Shown one piece after another: positions 9,423 to 17,921 of a DNA stretch of 64,000 bases. The DNA comes from Hyphomicrobiales bacterium. Its GTDB lineage: Bacteria; Pseudomonadota; Alphaproteobacteria; Rhizobiales; Rhizobiaceae. The DNA lies in NCBI GenBank assembly GCA_900470155.1, contig UBZT01000004.1, positions 232,581 to 296,580 on the forward strand, in the 5' to 3' direction. A program made the position numbers and the translations under genes. Within the stretch, counting starts at the first letter, position 1. Every line of letters begins with the position of its first letter. The notes under the pieces are model-generated. The model saw nothing but the letters and a program-made list of their open reading frames with translations, had not been told where the DNA came from and did no database searches.

Positions 9423-11258
9423 TCAACTGCGACCAAACAGACGTTCTATGTCGGACAGCTTGAGCTCCACATAAGTCGGCCGACCGTGATTGCACTGCCC
9501 GGAACCGGGCGTCTGCTCCATCTGGCGCAGCAGGGCGTTCATTTCCTCGACGCGCAACTGCCGTCCGGAGCGCACCGAACCATGGCAGGCCATGGTCGCG
9601 GCCACATGTTCCAGCCGGGCCGAAAGCCTGTCGGCCGTGTCCCATTCGGCAATCTCGTCGGCCAGATCCTTGATCAGCCCGGTGACATCCATCTCGCCCA
9701 GCATTGCCGGGGTCTCGCGCACGGCAATGGCGCCGGGTCCAAAGCGCTCGACCGCAAGCCCCAGCTGCTCCAGCGCCTCTGCATGCATCATCAGCCGGTC
9801 GCAATCCTCTTCCGGTAGGTCGATGATCTCAGGGATCAGCAGGCCCTGGGAGGGAAGCCGGCGGCCGGTCAGTGCCTTGCGCATCTGCTCAAACACCAGG
9901 CGCTCATGCGCGGCATGCTGGTCGACGATCACCAGCCCGTCACCAGTCTGGGCCACGATGTAATTGGCATGGACCTGTGCTCTAGCGGCGCCGAGCGGAA
10001 AATTGGCAACCGGTTCCCCGGCAACGATCACCGACGGCGCATCGCTGCGTGCCGTCGGCTGGCTCAGGGCTTCGAATGCCGCCTGTCCCGCTTCGGCAAA
10101 TGCAAAGCCTGAGCTGGTACTCTGCGACGGGTAGGCGGCGGTCATGGGAATTGCATCATCACTGACCGGGCGATAGGGCGATGCCCCCGCCGACCAGTTC
10201 GCCGATGGCTGCGGGTTGAAGCCGGGGCGAAACGCCCGCAGCATGCCGCCGGCACCGGTGGTCGAGGACCGGTCGCCCTCCCGCTGAAGCGCCTGGCGCA
10301 CCGCGCCAACGATCAGCCCGCGGACCAGGCCCGGATCGCGAAAGCGCACATCGGACTTCGCCGGATGCACGTTGACGTCGACCAAAGCCGGGTCGAGCGT
10401 CAGGGACAGAACGGCAACCGGATAGCGCCCGTGCGGGATGGTCTCGGCATAGGCGCCGCGAATGGCCGACAGGATCTGCTTGTCCTGCACCGGCCGACCG
10501 TTGACGAAGGCGTATTGATGCGCCGAGTTGCCGCGATTGAAGGTCGGAACGCCGGCAAATCCGGTGAGGCGCACATCTTCGCGCTCTGCGTCGAGCGCAA
10601 TCGCATTGTCGCGAAAGTCGGAGCCGAGGATCTGGGCGATGCGCGCCAGATGATCGTCGCCGGTGGATGGGAACTCCAGCGTCGAGCGATCGGTGCCCGA
10701 CAGCACGAAGCGGATGGCGGGAAAGGCGATCGCCATCCGCTTGACGATTTCAGTGATGGCGCCGGCTTCTGCCTTTTCCGTCTTCAGAAATTTCAGCCGG
10801 GCAGGGGTGGCAAAGAACAGGTCGCGGACCTCGACCGTCGTGCCGGGATTGGCAGCGGCAGGCCGGACCGAGCCGACCTTGCCGCCTTGCACCGAGATTT
10901 CGGCACCCGCAGACGCACCGGCCGGCCGGCTGGTGATGGTCAGCTTGGCAACCGAGCCGATCGAGGGCAGGGCTTCGCCACGAAAGCCCAGCGAGCGGAT
11001 GTCGAACAGCGTCTGGCTGATCTTCGACGTGCAGTGCCGTCGGATCGACAGTTCGAGATCGTCCGGCCCCATGCCGCAGCCATTGTCGACAATGCGCAGC
11101 AAGGTCTTGCCGCCGCCGGCCGTCGCCACCTCGATCCGGGTTGCCCCCGCATCGATGGCGTTTTCGATCAGTTCCTTGGCAGCACTTGCGGGTCGCTCGA
11201 TGACCTCACCGGCGGCAATCTGGTTGATCAGGGTTTCGGAGAGCTGCTTGATCATCAT
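9423..11258 (-). CDS. mutL: DNA mismatch repair endonuclease MutL
   Basis: 611 aa matchmaker of mismatch repair, acting with MutS. The N-terminal GHKL ATPase is complete: the [12 protein letters not shown] motif with catalytic Glu and Asn, DNGCGM, and the SLGFRGEAL lid motif. The C-terminal endonuclease motif DQHA-x2-E-x4-E starts at about residue 446, and ACHGSVRSG and GQCNHGRP supply the other metal-site residues, so this is a nicking MutL as expected for bacteria without MutH. Start at the tandem ATG 11258/11255; the frame is open to 11330 but MutL proteins begin close to IKQL. The central linker (about residues 320-430) is low-complexity, as usual. mutS is not in the window. Confidence 0.95.
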   Translation of the reverse strand: MMIKQLSETLINQIAAGEVIERPASAAKELIENAIDAGATRIEVATAGGGKTLLRIVDNGCGMGPDDLELSIRRHCTSKISQTLFDIRSLGFRGEALPSIGSVAKLTITSRPAGASAGAEISVQGGKVGSVRPAAANPGTTVEVRDLFFATPARLKFLKTEKAEAGAITEIVKRMAIAFPAIRFVLSGTDRSTLEFPSTGDDHLARIAQILGSDFRDNAIALDAEREDVRLTGFAGVPTFNRGNSAHQYAFVNGRPVQDKQILSAIRGAYAETIPHGRYPVAVLSLTLDPALVDVNVHPAKSDVRFRDPGLVRGLIVGAVRQALQREGDRSSTTGAGGMLRAFRPGFNPQPSANWSAGASPYRPVSDDAIPMTAAYPSQSTSSGFAFAEAGQAAFEALSQPTARSDAPSVIVAGEPVANFPLGAARAQVHANYIVAQTGDGLVIVDQHAAHERLVFEQMRKALTGRRLPSQGLLIPEIIDLPEEDCDRLMMHAEALEQLGLAVERFGPGAIAVRETPAMLGEMDVTGLIKDLADEIAEWDTADRLSARLEHVAATMACHGSVRSGRQLRVEEMNALLRQMEQTPGSGQCNHGRPTYVELKLSDIERLFGRS

Positions 11259-11541
11259 GCGGTCATTTTCCGGGATTCGGGCGCGGGGGGAAAGGCCTAT
11301 TTGTCGTCGCCGCGATTTCGCTTGCATCATTAAGCGCGCCTTAACGGAAACGCTCTAGTTTTCGAGACAACTTGAAATGTTTTCCACGGTGGGCTCGCGA
11401 GCCGGCGGAGGAAGAGCGGATGGCCGGATCGCTCTTCATTTACTCCCACCTTCCTCAAGTGATTGCCGGAATGTTCATTGCAGGCACGATCCCGATTTCA
11501 AACCTGTCGCTTCCCGTGATGAGGTTCTTAGAGGCAGCATT

Positions 11542-13227
11542 GTGAGCGAGTTTCCACCGGTCCCCGCCGAAAACAGGGGACACAACGGAATAGCGGGCGA
11601 GACGTCAGACAGCTTTCTCCAGGCTGCGATGCTCGACGCCGTATCGGAAGCTTTGTCGGCTGCCTTTCTTGTCTACGACCGCAATGATCAACTGCTGTTT
11701 GCCAGCCGTGCCGTGCGAACTCTTGTTCCTGCGCCCGCGCGGTTCTTCGAACCCGGAACGCGCCTGCGCGATTTCCTGGCCGCCGCCTATGACAATGGCT
11801 GGCGCGACCAGGGCGAAGGCGCCGCGCAGAACCGCGACGAGTGGCTGTCCCGTCAGATTTCCGCCCATTGGAAAGAGCGCTCCGAGCACCAGCTTTGCGA
11901 CGATGCCAAGCGCTGGACCCGCTATTCAAAGCGTCGTCTGCCATCCGGCTATGGCATTTGCATCATTACCGATATCACCGAGCAGAAGAAACGCGAAGAC
12001 CAGTGGCGTGCCGACCTGGAACGGGTGCAGCTGACCGAGGAAATCCTCGACAACCTTGCGCATCCGGTCTTTGTCCAGGATCGCAGCCTGCAGCTCGTTG
12101 CCGTCAACAAGGTTTTTTGCGCGGCGCTGGCGGTTGGCGCGGACAATGCGCTCGGCGGTAGCCTCAACACGATCTTCGACACGGACATCGCAGCGCCACT
12201 GTCGAACATCAGCCGACATGTGCTGGACACCGGCATGAGTGCGTCGGTCACGCTCAACATGCGCCTGTACGGAGATCCCTCCCGGCCTATCCTGACCCAT
12301 GTCCAGCGTGTGGGAAAACCCGGCCGCTACTTTGTTGTCGCCAGTTTCGGCGAGGTCGGCTCGATGGCGACGGCCACCGACACAGCCAATGGCCTGGCCG
12401 TTGTCGGAGCGGGCCAATCGTCTCCGGTATCGGATACAAAGCTCGATCAGCGGCTTCGCGGCCGCAAGGCACTGCTTGTTACCAGTGACCGGGAATTTGA
12501 AGCCGCTGCCTTGCAGACGCTTGAAATCCTCGGGCTCGATAGTTGCTGCGTTCGCAACGACGACGAGCTGGACGCCTTCCTCAATGTCGCCTTGTCCGTT
12601 GGCGTCTCCATCGACCTTGCCATCGTCGATGTTCAGATGGATGTCCGGTGCCTTGAACTGATACAGGCCGTCGATGTCGACTACGTCGCCCTGGATGGAT
12701 ATCAGTTGTCGACAGACCTGGCGTTTACGGTGCTCGATCGTCTCACCGCCCTTCAGGCGCCACCAGCGCCCGTCGATGACTGGGAAATCACCACCGAAGA
12801 AGTGGTCGAACCGGCGCCGCCCTCAGTGTTTCCTGCCCTGGTTCTGGTGGCGGAAGACAACGAAATCAACCAGATCGTCTTTGCACAGATCCTGGAAGGG
12901 CTGGGTTATGCCTATCGGATCGCCGCAACAGGTGAGGAAGTGGTGCGGCTTTGGCAGGAGCTCGCCCCGGCAATCATCCTCATGGATGTCACCCTGCCGG
13001 ATATCAATGGTTTCGACGCTGCCCGCCGAATCCGTGAACTGGAGCATGCTACGCTCATCCCGACGCCGATCATCGGTGTGCTGACCCAGGCTTTCGAGCG
13101 GGATCGGGATGCCTGTTACTCTTCCGGCATGAATGACGTGATCCTGAAGCCGCTGAGCCCGGACATTGTCGATGCGGCGTTGACAAGGCTTGCGCCGGGC
13201 ATCGGAAAAGCGGCCTCGCACGCCTGA
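11542..13227 (+). CDS. PAS-PAS-receiver signalling protein lacking a histidine kinase core
   Basis: 561 aa from a GTG at 11542, with AGAGG 7 nt upstream; the frame is open to 11377 but the extension looks non-coding. Order of parts: PAS-like sensor at about 28-150, ending in the usual ITDITEQKKRED linker; a second PAS at 165-270; a degenerate receiver-like domain at about 306-405; and a canonical receiver at 430-550. The last has the acidic pair in VAEDNEIN, phosphoacceptor Asp482 in ILMDVTLPD, Thr515 and Lys536 (LKPL). No H-box or ATP-binding GHKL motif is visible, although this layout is normally a hybrid kinase. It probably acts as a phospho-acceptor or output-free scaffold. The GGDEF/EAL gene follows after 123 bp. 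Confidence 0.75.
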   Translation: MSEFPPVPAENRGHNGIAGETSDSFLQAAMLDAVSEALSAAFLVYDRNDQLLFASRAVRTLVPAPARFFEPGTRLRDFLAAAYDNGWRDQGEGAAQNRDEWLSRQISAHWKERSEHQLCDDAKRWTRYSKRRLPSGYGICIITDITEQKKREDQWRADLERVQLTEEILDNLAHPVFVQDRSLQLVAVNKVFCAALAVGADNALGGSLNTIFDTDIAAPLSNISRHVLDTGMSASVTLNMRLYGDPSRPILTHVQRVGKPGRYFVVASFGEVGSMATATDTANGLAVVGAGQSSPVSDTKLDQRLRGRKALLVTSDREFEAAALQTLEILGLDSCCVRNDDELDAFLNVALSVGVSIDLAIVDVQMDVRCLELIQAVDVDYVALDGYQLSTDLAFTVLDRLTALQAPPAPVDDWEITTEEVVEPAPPSVFPALVLVAEDNEINQIVFAQILEGLGYAYRIAATGEEVVRLWQELAPAIILMDVTLPDINGFDAARRIRELEHATLIPTPIIGVLTQAFERDRDACYSSGMNDVILKPLSPDIVDAALTRLAPGIGKAASHA

Positions 13228-13350
13228 CACGCTGTCAACCCCCCAAATAAGGGGCCGCGGGCGACGTCCCGACCGCCGATATCGATATGATTATTTTAAT
13301 GTTTCCCCCGCATCCTCGGCCCGTGGAAGGAACTGAATCAGGACACGTGA

Positions 13351-14712
13351 ATGGGCTCCGCTGGACCTGCCACCGAGCAGTATAACCAGAACGAATTGCA
13401 CGCCATGGCCTATACCGATCATCTGACCGGTCTGGGTAATCGCCACCGGCTGCGTGACAAGGCCCGTCAGTTGGCAGCCGATCGTGCCGCTGATCCGGCG
13501 CCGTTTACCGTTGGCATCGTCAATCTGGACGGTTTCAAACCCATCAACGATCTTTTCGGCCAGGCCGCCGGCGACGAAATCCTGTGCCAGGTCGCGCATC
13601 GCCTCAAGGCCTGCGCCCCCGACGGCGCCACCGTCACCCGCCACGACGGCGACGAATTTGCTATCATCCTGCCGCTGGTTTTCGAGCGCGCCGGCGCCGA
13701 ACGGGCTGGCCAGATGATCAAGGATGTCCTGTCGGCGCCCTATGATCTCGGCGACCGCAACGTCCGCCTCTCCGCCTCCCTCGGCTTCGCCGTCTATCCG
13801 TTTGCCGGCAATGACTTCGAGGAACTGATGAAGAGCGCAGAGACGGCACTCTATCGCTCGAAGCGACGCGGCCGCGGCCAGATCACCGTCTATTCCCGCG
13901 AGATCGCCCAGGAAATGAAGCGTGCCACCCAGCTGGAGCAGGCCCTTCGCAACGCGATCATCAACGACACGGTCGACGTGCATTTCCAGCCGATCGTGCG
14001 CCTGCGCGACAACCGGGTCGTCGGTTTCGAAGCGCTCGCCCGCTGGATCGATCCCGATCTCGGCTTTGTCTCGCCCTCCGTGTTCGTGCCGCTGGCCGAA
14101 GAGCGCGGTTTTATTGACACCCTGTCGGAAACGCTGCTGCGCAAGGCCGCCGAAGCGACGCTCGCATGGCCACGCGACCTGTTCCTGTCGTTCAACCTGT
14201 CCTCGTGTCAGTTGATGGACCCGCGCACCTCGTTCAGCACGTTATCGATCCTCAACAGCGTCGGCTTCGACCCGCGCCGGCTGGAGCTGGAAATCACCGA
14301 GACTGCGGTGATGACGTCGGCCGATACCGCGCGCCGGATCATCAAGGAATTGAAGGATGCCGGCATCCGCATCTCGCTGGATGATTTCGGCACCGGCCAG
14401 TCGAGTCTCGGCCGCCTGCGCGAGTTCACCTTCGACAAGGTCAAGATCGACCGTGCCTTTGTGTCCGCCATCACCACAGACCGCACCTCCGAGCACATCA
14501 TCAAGGCGATCGTCACCATGTGTGAGGGCCTGGATCTTGAAGTTGTCGCCGAGGGAATCGAGACCGAAGCCGAAGCGGACAAACTGCGCGCACTCGGCTG
14601 CGGCATGGGGCAGGGCTACTATTTCGGCAAGCCGGTCGATACGGCAGCCACCTTGCGTTACCTCAGCGAACATCACCACGAATTCGCTCTTGTCGAACGG
14701 GCTTCGGCGTAA
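13351..14712 (+). CDS. GGDEF/EAL bifunctional-type c-di-GMP protein (degenerate GGDEF)
   Basis: 453 aa cytoplasmic protein without membrane segments. The GGDEF domain (about residues 18-175) has its signature changed to HDGDEF (Asp replacing the first Gly), so cyclase activity is doubtful. The EAL domain (190-440) keeps the catalytic set: FEALARW, the Asn in FNLSS, the Glu in EITETAVM, LDDFGTG, KIDR and EGIETE, so c-di-GMP phosphodiesterase activity is likely. The Shine-Dalgarno AGGA lies 7 nt before the ATG. It follows the PAS-receiver gene on the same strand and may be its effector; that link is inference from position. Confidence 0.87.
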   Translation: MGSAGPATEQYNQNELHAMAYTDHLTGLGNRHRLRDKARQLAADRAADPAPFTVGIVNLDGFKPINDLFGQAAGDEILCQVAHRLKACAPDGATVTRHDGDEFAIILPLVFERAGAERAGQMIKDVLSAPYDLGDRNVRLSASLGFAVYPFAGNDFEELMKSAETALYRSKRRGRGQITVYSREIAQEMKRATQLEQALRNAIINDTVDVHFQPIVRLRDNRVVGFEALARWIDPDLGFVSPSVFVPLAEERGFIDTLSETLLRKAAEATLAWPRDLFLSFNLSSCQLMDPRTSFSTLSILNSVGFDPRRLELEITETAVMTSADTARRIIKELKDAGIRISLDDFGTGQSSLGRLREFTFDKVKIDRAFVSAITTDRTSEHIIKAIVTMCEGLDLEVVAEGIETEAEADKLRALGCGMGQGYYFGKPVDTAATLRYLSEHHHEFALVERASA

Positions 14713-14872
14713 TGCAATTGTCAACGACTCCAGTCCGCACGCCTGGAAACGTCCTCTAGCCAGATCAGCCGATGCTGTGTCAGCGTCTAGGGGGCCATCT
14801 GGCCGGCCATGAGCCTACGATAGCGCGGTATTGGTGCATGCAATGAAGAACCGTCCGGCTTGCCGACCAACG

Positions 14873-14899
14873 AAAAAAGGCGGCGCTTGAAGCGCCGCC
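14873..14899 (-). terminator. Rho-independent terminator of the PRC-barrel gene
   Basis: Perfect 9-bp stem GGCGGCGCT/AGCGCCGCC with a 3-nt loop at 14879-14899, followed on the minus strand by six T (14878-14873). It lies 33 bp after the stop codon of the PRC-barrel gene. Confidence 0.9.
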
Positions 14900-14932
14900 C
14901 GTTGAAACGTCAACACGTCTCTCGTTCCGGAA

Positions 14933-15553
14933 TTAGTTGTTCGTCGACGAGGTTGTGGTGTTGTCGGCCGGCATGGTTGCCGGAGCCGTGGCACTTGCAT
15001 CAGCGGCCTGTTCGTCAAGCGTCTTGAATTCAGGCGCATTGCGGAGGCTTTCCGCCGTTTCGGTGGTGGTCAGGCGCACGTCGCCTTCGGCACCGTTTTC
15101 ACCGGCTTCACGGGTCAGCGTGATCTTGCTGAACGGTACGGCCACGTTTTTCTCGCCGATGCCCAGGAAGCCGCCGACGCCAACAACGGCTGCGACAATA
15201 CCGCCATCGTTCTCGACCAGAAGGTCGTTGATGTCACCGATCGACTGGTTGTCGCCGGTATAGATTGCCTGACCCATGAAGTCGTTGGCGCTCATCTGCG
15301 TTTCGCTCTGGGCCGTCAGGTAGGCATCGTTCATGGCCGCGCCCGTCGTGCTCTGTGCACTGGTGCCAGCAGCGCCGGTTGCGTCTGTGCCGGTGGTAGC
15401 GTCAGGCGTCACGGGGGTGGCGGAAGGCGCGGTGCCGGCCGGGGCTTCGGTGCCGGTTGCAGGCGCTGTGGCGTCCTGCGCAACGGCGAACGGAGCAATG
15501 GCGGTGGAACCCAGCAGCATGGCTGCAGCGAATGTTTTAAAGGACTTGTTCAT
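14933..15553 (-). CDS. Secreted PRC-barrel domain protein
   Basis: 206 aa. A signal peptide (residues 1-25, Lys near the start, hydrophobic core, AVA-Q cleavage site) indicates export to the periplasm. Residues 26-75 are a low-complexity Ala/Thr/Pro/Gly linker, and a PRC-barrel fold follows at about 90-175 (FMGQAIYTGDNQSIGDINDL then GVGGFLGIGEKNVAVPF); the C-terminus is again Ala/Thr/Ser rich. PRC barrels bind partner proteins or nucleic acid in other contexts; the role of the secreted rhizobial forms is unknown. A strong AGAGGAAAGG ribosome site precedes the ATG, and the gene has its own terminator, so it is a monocistronic unit, probably well expressed. Confidence 0.85.
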   Translation of the reverse strand: MNKSFKTFAAAMLLGSTAIAPFAVAQDATAPATGTEAPAGTAPSATPVTPDATTGTDATGAAGTSAQSTTGAAMNDAYLTAQSETQMSANDFMGQAIYTGDNQSIGDINDLLVENDGGIVAAVVGVGGFLGIGEKNVAVPFSKITLTREAGENGAEGDVRLTTTETAESLRNAPEFKTLDEQAADASATAPATMPADNTTTSSTNN

Positions 15554-15768
15554 GATGGACTACCTTTCCTCTGAGATGGTCTTCGAATGACGCGGCCGGC
15601 CCGTTCGGGTGATCGACGCGGCGTCGGTTCGGGAGGAAAATGTCTGGCGGGTCCGATCGTTCCGATATTTTTACCGGTTTATTTTTCACCGATTATGGGA
15701 ACAATTTGGTCGTTCTTTTGTTTGCGGCGCCCGGCGAGAGGCGCCGCAAGTCATTGAAACGATTGAAC

Positions 15769-16659
15769 TCAGAGTTTGAATCGCGGTTCTGCGCGCCCTT
15801 GGACGGCAACGCCGAGTTCGAAGGTTGCACCCGCCAGCGGGTCGTTCTTCATCTCCTCGGCCGACAGGCCTTCGAAGCATGACGTGACGGCCAGACGATC
15901 AAGCTTCGATCCGAAAAACGCCGGGCAGGTAACGCGGCGCGCCGGCATTTCATAGCGCGCGATCTGGCGGCCATCCGGTGCATAGCGGTCAACGGCGCCG
16001 CCATCCCAATTGGCGTTCCAGATCGTTCCTTCCGCGTCGACCACGGAGCCGTCGATCACGCCGGTGCTGCGCGCGGACTGGTCGATCAGCACCGTCGGCT
16101 CGCCGGTGGGAAGGCCCGTTGCCGGATCGACGCTGACCCGCATCAGATGATTGACCTTCGAATCGTTGAAATAGCCGATCGCCCCGTCCGGCGAGAAGCA
16201 GATCGAGTTCGGGATGCTGACTGCATTGAACAGCTTGGTCACCCTTGTGCCCGCCACATGATAGATGGCCCCGGCGCCTGTCTCGGCCGTTCGGCTCATC
16301 GTGCCGATCCACAGCGCGCCACTGGGATGCATACGCCCGTCGTTCGAGCGGTTCTGGGACTTGCCGGGTTCAATCTCGACATAAGGGATGAGCACACCGG
16401 ACAGAGCGTCCCTGAGGAAAAGACCCTTGTCGGACGCGATCAGATGCTGCTTGTCGTCGATCACCGCAAACACGCTGCCGAGAAACGGCAATGCATGTTT
16501 AGTGAAGGCACCCGATGTGATGTTGAGCTGGCAAAGCGTCTTACCGAGGATATCGAACCACCAGAGGCAGTCGGTCAGCGAATCATAGGTCGGGCCTTCG
16601 CCCAACTCTAGCCGCTCTTCCGTGAGAACCTTACCCTTGAATGGCACTATTGAGATCAC
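15769..16659 (-). CDS. SMP-30/gluconolactonase/LRE family protein
   Basis: 296 aa six-bladed beta-propeller of the SMP-30 family, which hydrolyses sugar lactones with a divalent metal. The metal ligands can be placed: Glu in LGEGP (about residue 20), Asn in SIPNSICFSPDG (about 148) and Asp in VIDGSVVD (about 198). The start is a GTG at 16659, since GGGAGG ends 5 nt upstream; the ATG at 16674 lies just ahead of that Shine-Dalgarno and would start inside the ribosome site. No signal peptide. A GntR-type operator lies about 110 bp upstream, suggesting induction by a sugar acid. The substrate is not known. Confidence 0.87.
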   Translation of the reverse strand: MISIVPFKGKVLTEERLELGEGPTYDSLTDCLWWFDILGKTLCQLNITSGAFTKHALPFLGSVFAVIDDKQHLIASDKGLFLRDALSGVLIPYVEIEPGKSQNRSNDGRMHPSGALWIGTMSRTAETGAGAIYHVAGTRVTKLFNAVSIPNSICFSPDGAIGYFNDSKVNHLMRVSVDPATGLPTGEPTVLIDQSARSTGVIDGSVVDAEGTIWNANWDGGAVDRYAPDGRQIARYEMPARRVTCPAFFGSKLDRLAVTSCFEGLSAEEMKNDPLAGATFELGVAVQGRAEPRFKL

Positions 16660-17027
16660 GCTATCCTCCCGCATTGGTCGCTGCGACCTTTGCCGCTGCG
16701 CCCCGCTGTTTGACAGGGGTTTACGGTAAAATAAAGAGGCTGCTGGACGCAGAGTGGTTTACAAGTCTATTGTATGACAACTTGGGGAATGGATTCGTTG
16801 GTGCTTCACAGGGGAGCCAACATGAGGTCGCGTTCTCGATAAATCCCGTGATCGCGTAACTGACAGCAAGCCTGACGAGATGGTTTCGGTTGTGTATGTT
16901 TGGGATTCGAAGTGGATAACATTTTGCTGTGCCACAGGACCAAGTGGTGCTGCCACGGATTGGAAATACCGCCTTGGAAAATGTGGATCGTCATGATGGC
17001 CGAACATATCGTGCAGAAAATGATGCC
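16660..17027. other. Divergent intergenic region between the lactonase and luxR-type genes
   Basis: 368 bp without a convincing gene. It holds the GntR-type operator at 16770-16780 and the leaders of both flanking genes. The reading frame of the regulator is open back to 16929 (GTG), but without a Shine-Dalgarno or family similarity. Confidence 0.6.
16770..16780. promoter_or_regulatory. GntR/FadR-type operator upstream of the lactonase gene
   Basis: The sequence TTGTATGACAA fits the FadR-subfamily operator consensus TNGTNNNACNA at every fixed position and is flanked by a weaker outer symmetry (AAGT...ACTT). It is about 110 bp upstream of the SMP-30 start. No GntR gene is in the window, so the regulator must be encoded elsewhere. 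Confidence 0.5.
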
Positions 17028-17765
17028 ATGACCGCCAATGATGCCCCCGACGCCAGCCGCATCGAGGCGCTGGTGCTCGAGGTGAAAAGCTTCAAGACCC
17101 AGTTTGATGTGTTTCGCTTCATGAAGCGCGCGACGGAGCATTATGGCTCACGCGCTTTCATGGTGCTCAACATGCCGGGTGCGACGTCGCTGGATCTGTC
17201 CAGCAGTTCGATCATCACCAACTGGCCGTCCGACCTGCTGACGGAATTCGATCAAGGCGCGCTTCTGTCGGGCAGCCCGATCCTGGCCGTGCTGCGCCGC
17301 GCCTCCATTCCCTTTACCTACGACATCGATGAGGTCGTCGCGCAGCGCGATCCGCGCAGTGCCGAACTGTCCAAGACGCTGTTTCATCGATTTCGCATGA
17401 ACCGCGGCGCGTATTTCCCGGTGCATGATGCAACGGGCGCGCGCGGCGCCGTATCGTTCAGCGGCGAGCGCCAGCCTTTCACCATGCGCGAGATGATGGA
17501 ACTGAGCTATCTGGCTGCCCATGTCTTCAACCGCCTGGCCGAGATCCGCGACATGGACAGTCGCAACAGCGATATGCTGACGGAACGCGAGCTGGATTGT
17601 CTCAACTGGACGGCCGCCGGCAAGACCAGCGTTGAGATTGCCGAAATCCTGACCCTGTCCGAACACACCATCAACCACTACCTGAACCGCGCCACCAAGA
17701 AGCTCGATGCCGTGAATCGCACCCAGGCGGTGGCGAAGGCACTTCGTCTCGGCTTGATCAAGTAG
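17028..17765 (+). CDS. LuxR-family regulator with autoinducer-binding-like domain (orphan)
   Basis: 245 aa from the ATG at 17028, the usual LuxR length. Residues 20-170 resemble the autoinducer-binding domain; 182-243 form a GerE/LuxR helix-turn-helix (LTERELDCLNWTAAGKTSVEIA then HTINHYLNRATKKL). Aligned by eye with TraR, the AHL-contact residues Trp57 and Asp70 are replaced by Leu70 and Ser83, Tyr61 by Phe74, while the following Pro is kept (Pro84). No luxI gene is present. It is probably a LuxR solo that binds another ligand or none. The start is uncertain because no clear Shine-Dalgarno exists. A small hairpin with a T run (17766-17787) may end the transcript. Confidence 0.82.
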   Translation: MTANDAPDASRIEALVLEVKSFKTQFDVFRFMKRATEHYGSRAFMVLNMPGATSLDLSSSSIITNWPSDLLTEFDQGALLSGSPILAVLRRASIPFTYDIDEVVAQRDPRSAELSKTLFHRFRMNRGAYFPVHDATGARGAVSFSGERQPFTMREMMELSYLAAHVFNRLAEIRDMDSRNSDMLTERELDCLNWTAAGKTSVEIAEILTLSEHTINHYLNRATKKLDAVNRTQAVAKALRLGLIK

Positions 17766-17774
17766 ACCAGATCC

Positions 17775-17794
17775 TGGTGCATTTTTGTGCGCCA
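17775..17794 (+). promoter_or_regulatory. Possible enhancer site for a sigma-54 activator
   Basis: Inverted repeat TGGTGCA-N6-TGCGCCA (6 of 7 positions symmetric), centred about 125 bp upstream of the -12 element of the sigma-54 promoter, a normal distance for a bacterial enhancer-binding protein site. It is not the NtrC consensus orientation, so the activator is unknown. It overlaps the possible luxR terminator. Confidence 0.25.
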
Positions 17795-17894
17795 CGTCAT
17801 GTGACCGCCTAGAATGACAGCAGGTGGTCCGGAAGTTGTGCTCCGAACTGGCGGAACTCGACCTGAATTGCGGTGATGTCGACGAATTTTCAAC

Positions 17895-17912
17895 TTGGCA
17901 CGCTTCGTGCTT
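17895..17912 (+). promoter_or_regulatory. Sigma-54 (RpoN) promoter
   Basis: TTGGCACG-N4-GTGCTT matches the -24/-12 consensus TTGGCACG-N4-TTGCW in all but one fixed position; the invariant GG (17897-17898) and GC (17909-17910) are exactly 10 nt apart. It reads rightward with a predicted start near 17922, and no gene other than the short ORF and hairpins lies directly downstream. Confidence 0.6.
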
Positions 17913-17921
17913 GTTGAAGTT

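Noticed and set aside
13241..13254. CCCC-AAATAA-GGGG as a terminator after the PAS-receiver gene
   Set aside because: Only a 4-bp stem and no T run follows.
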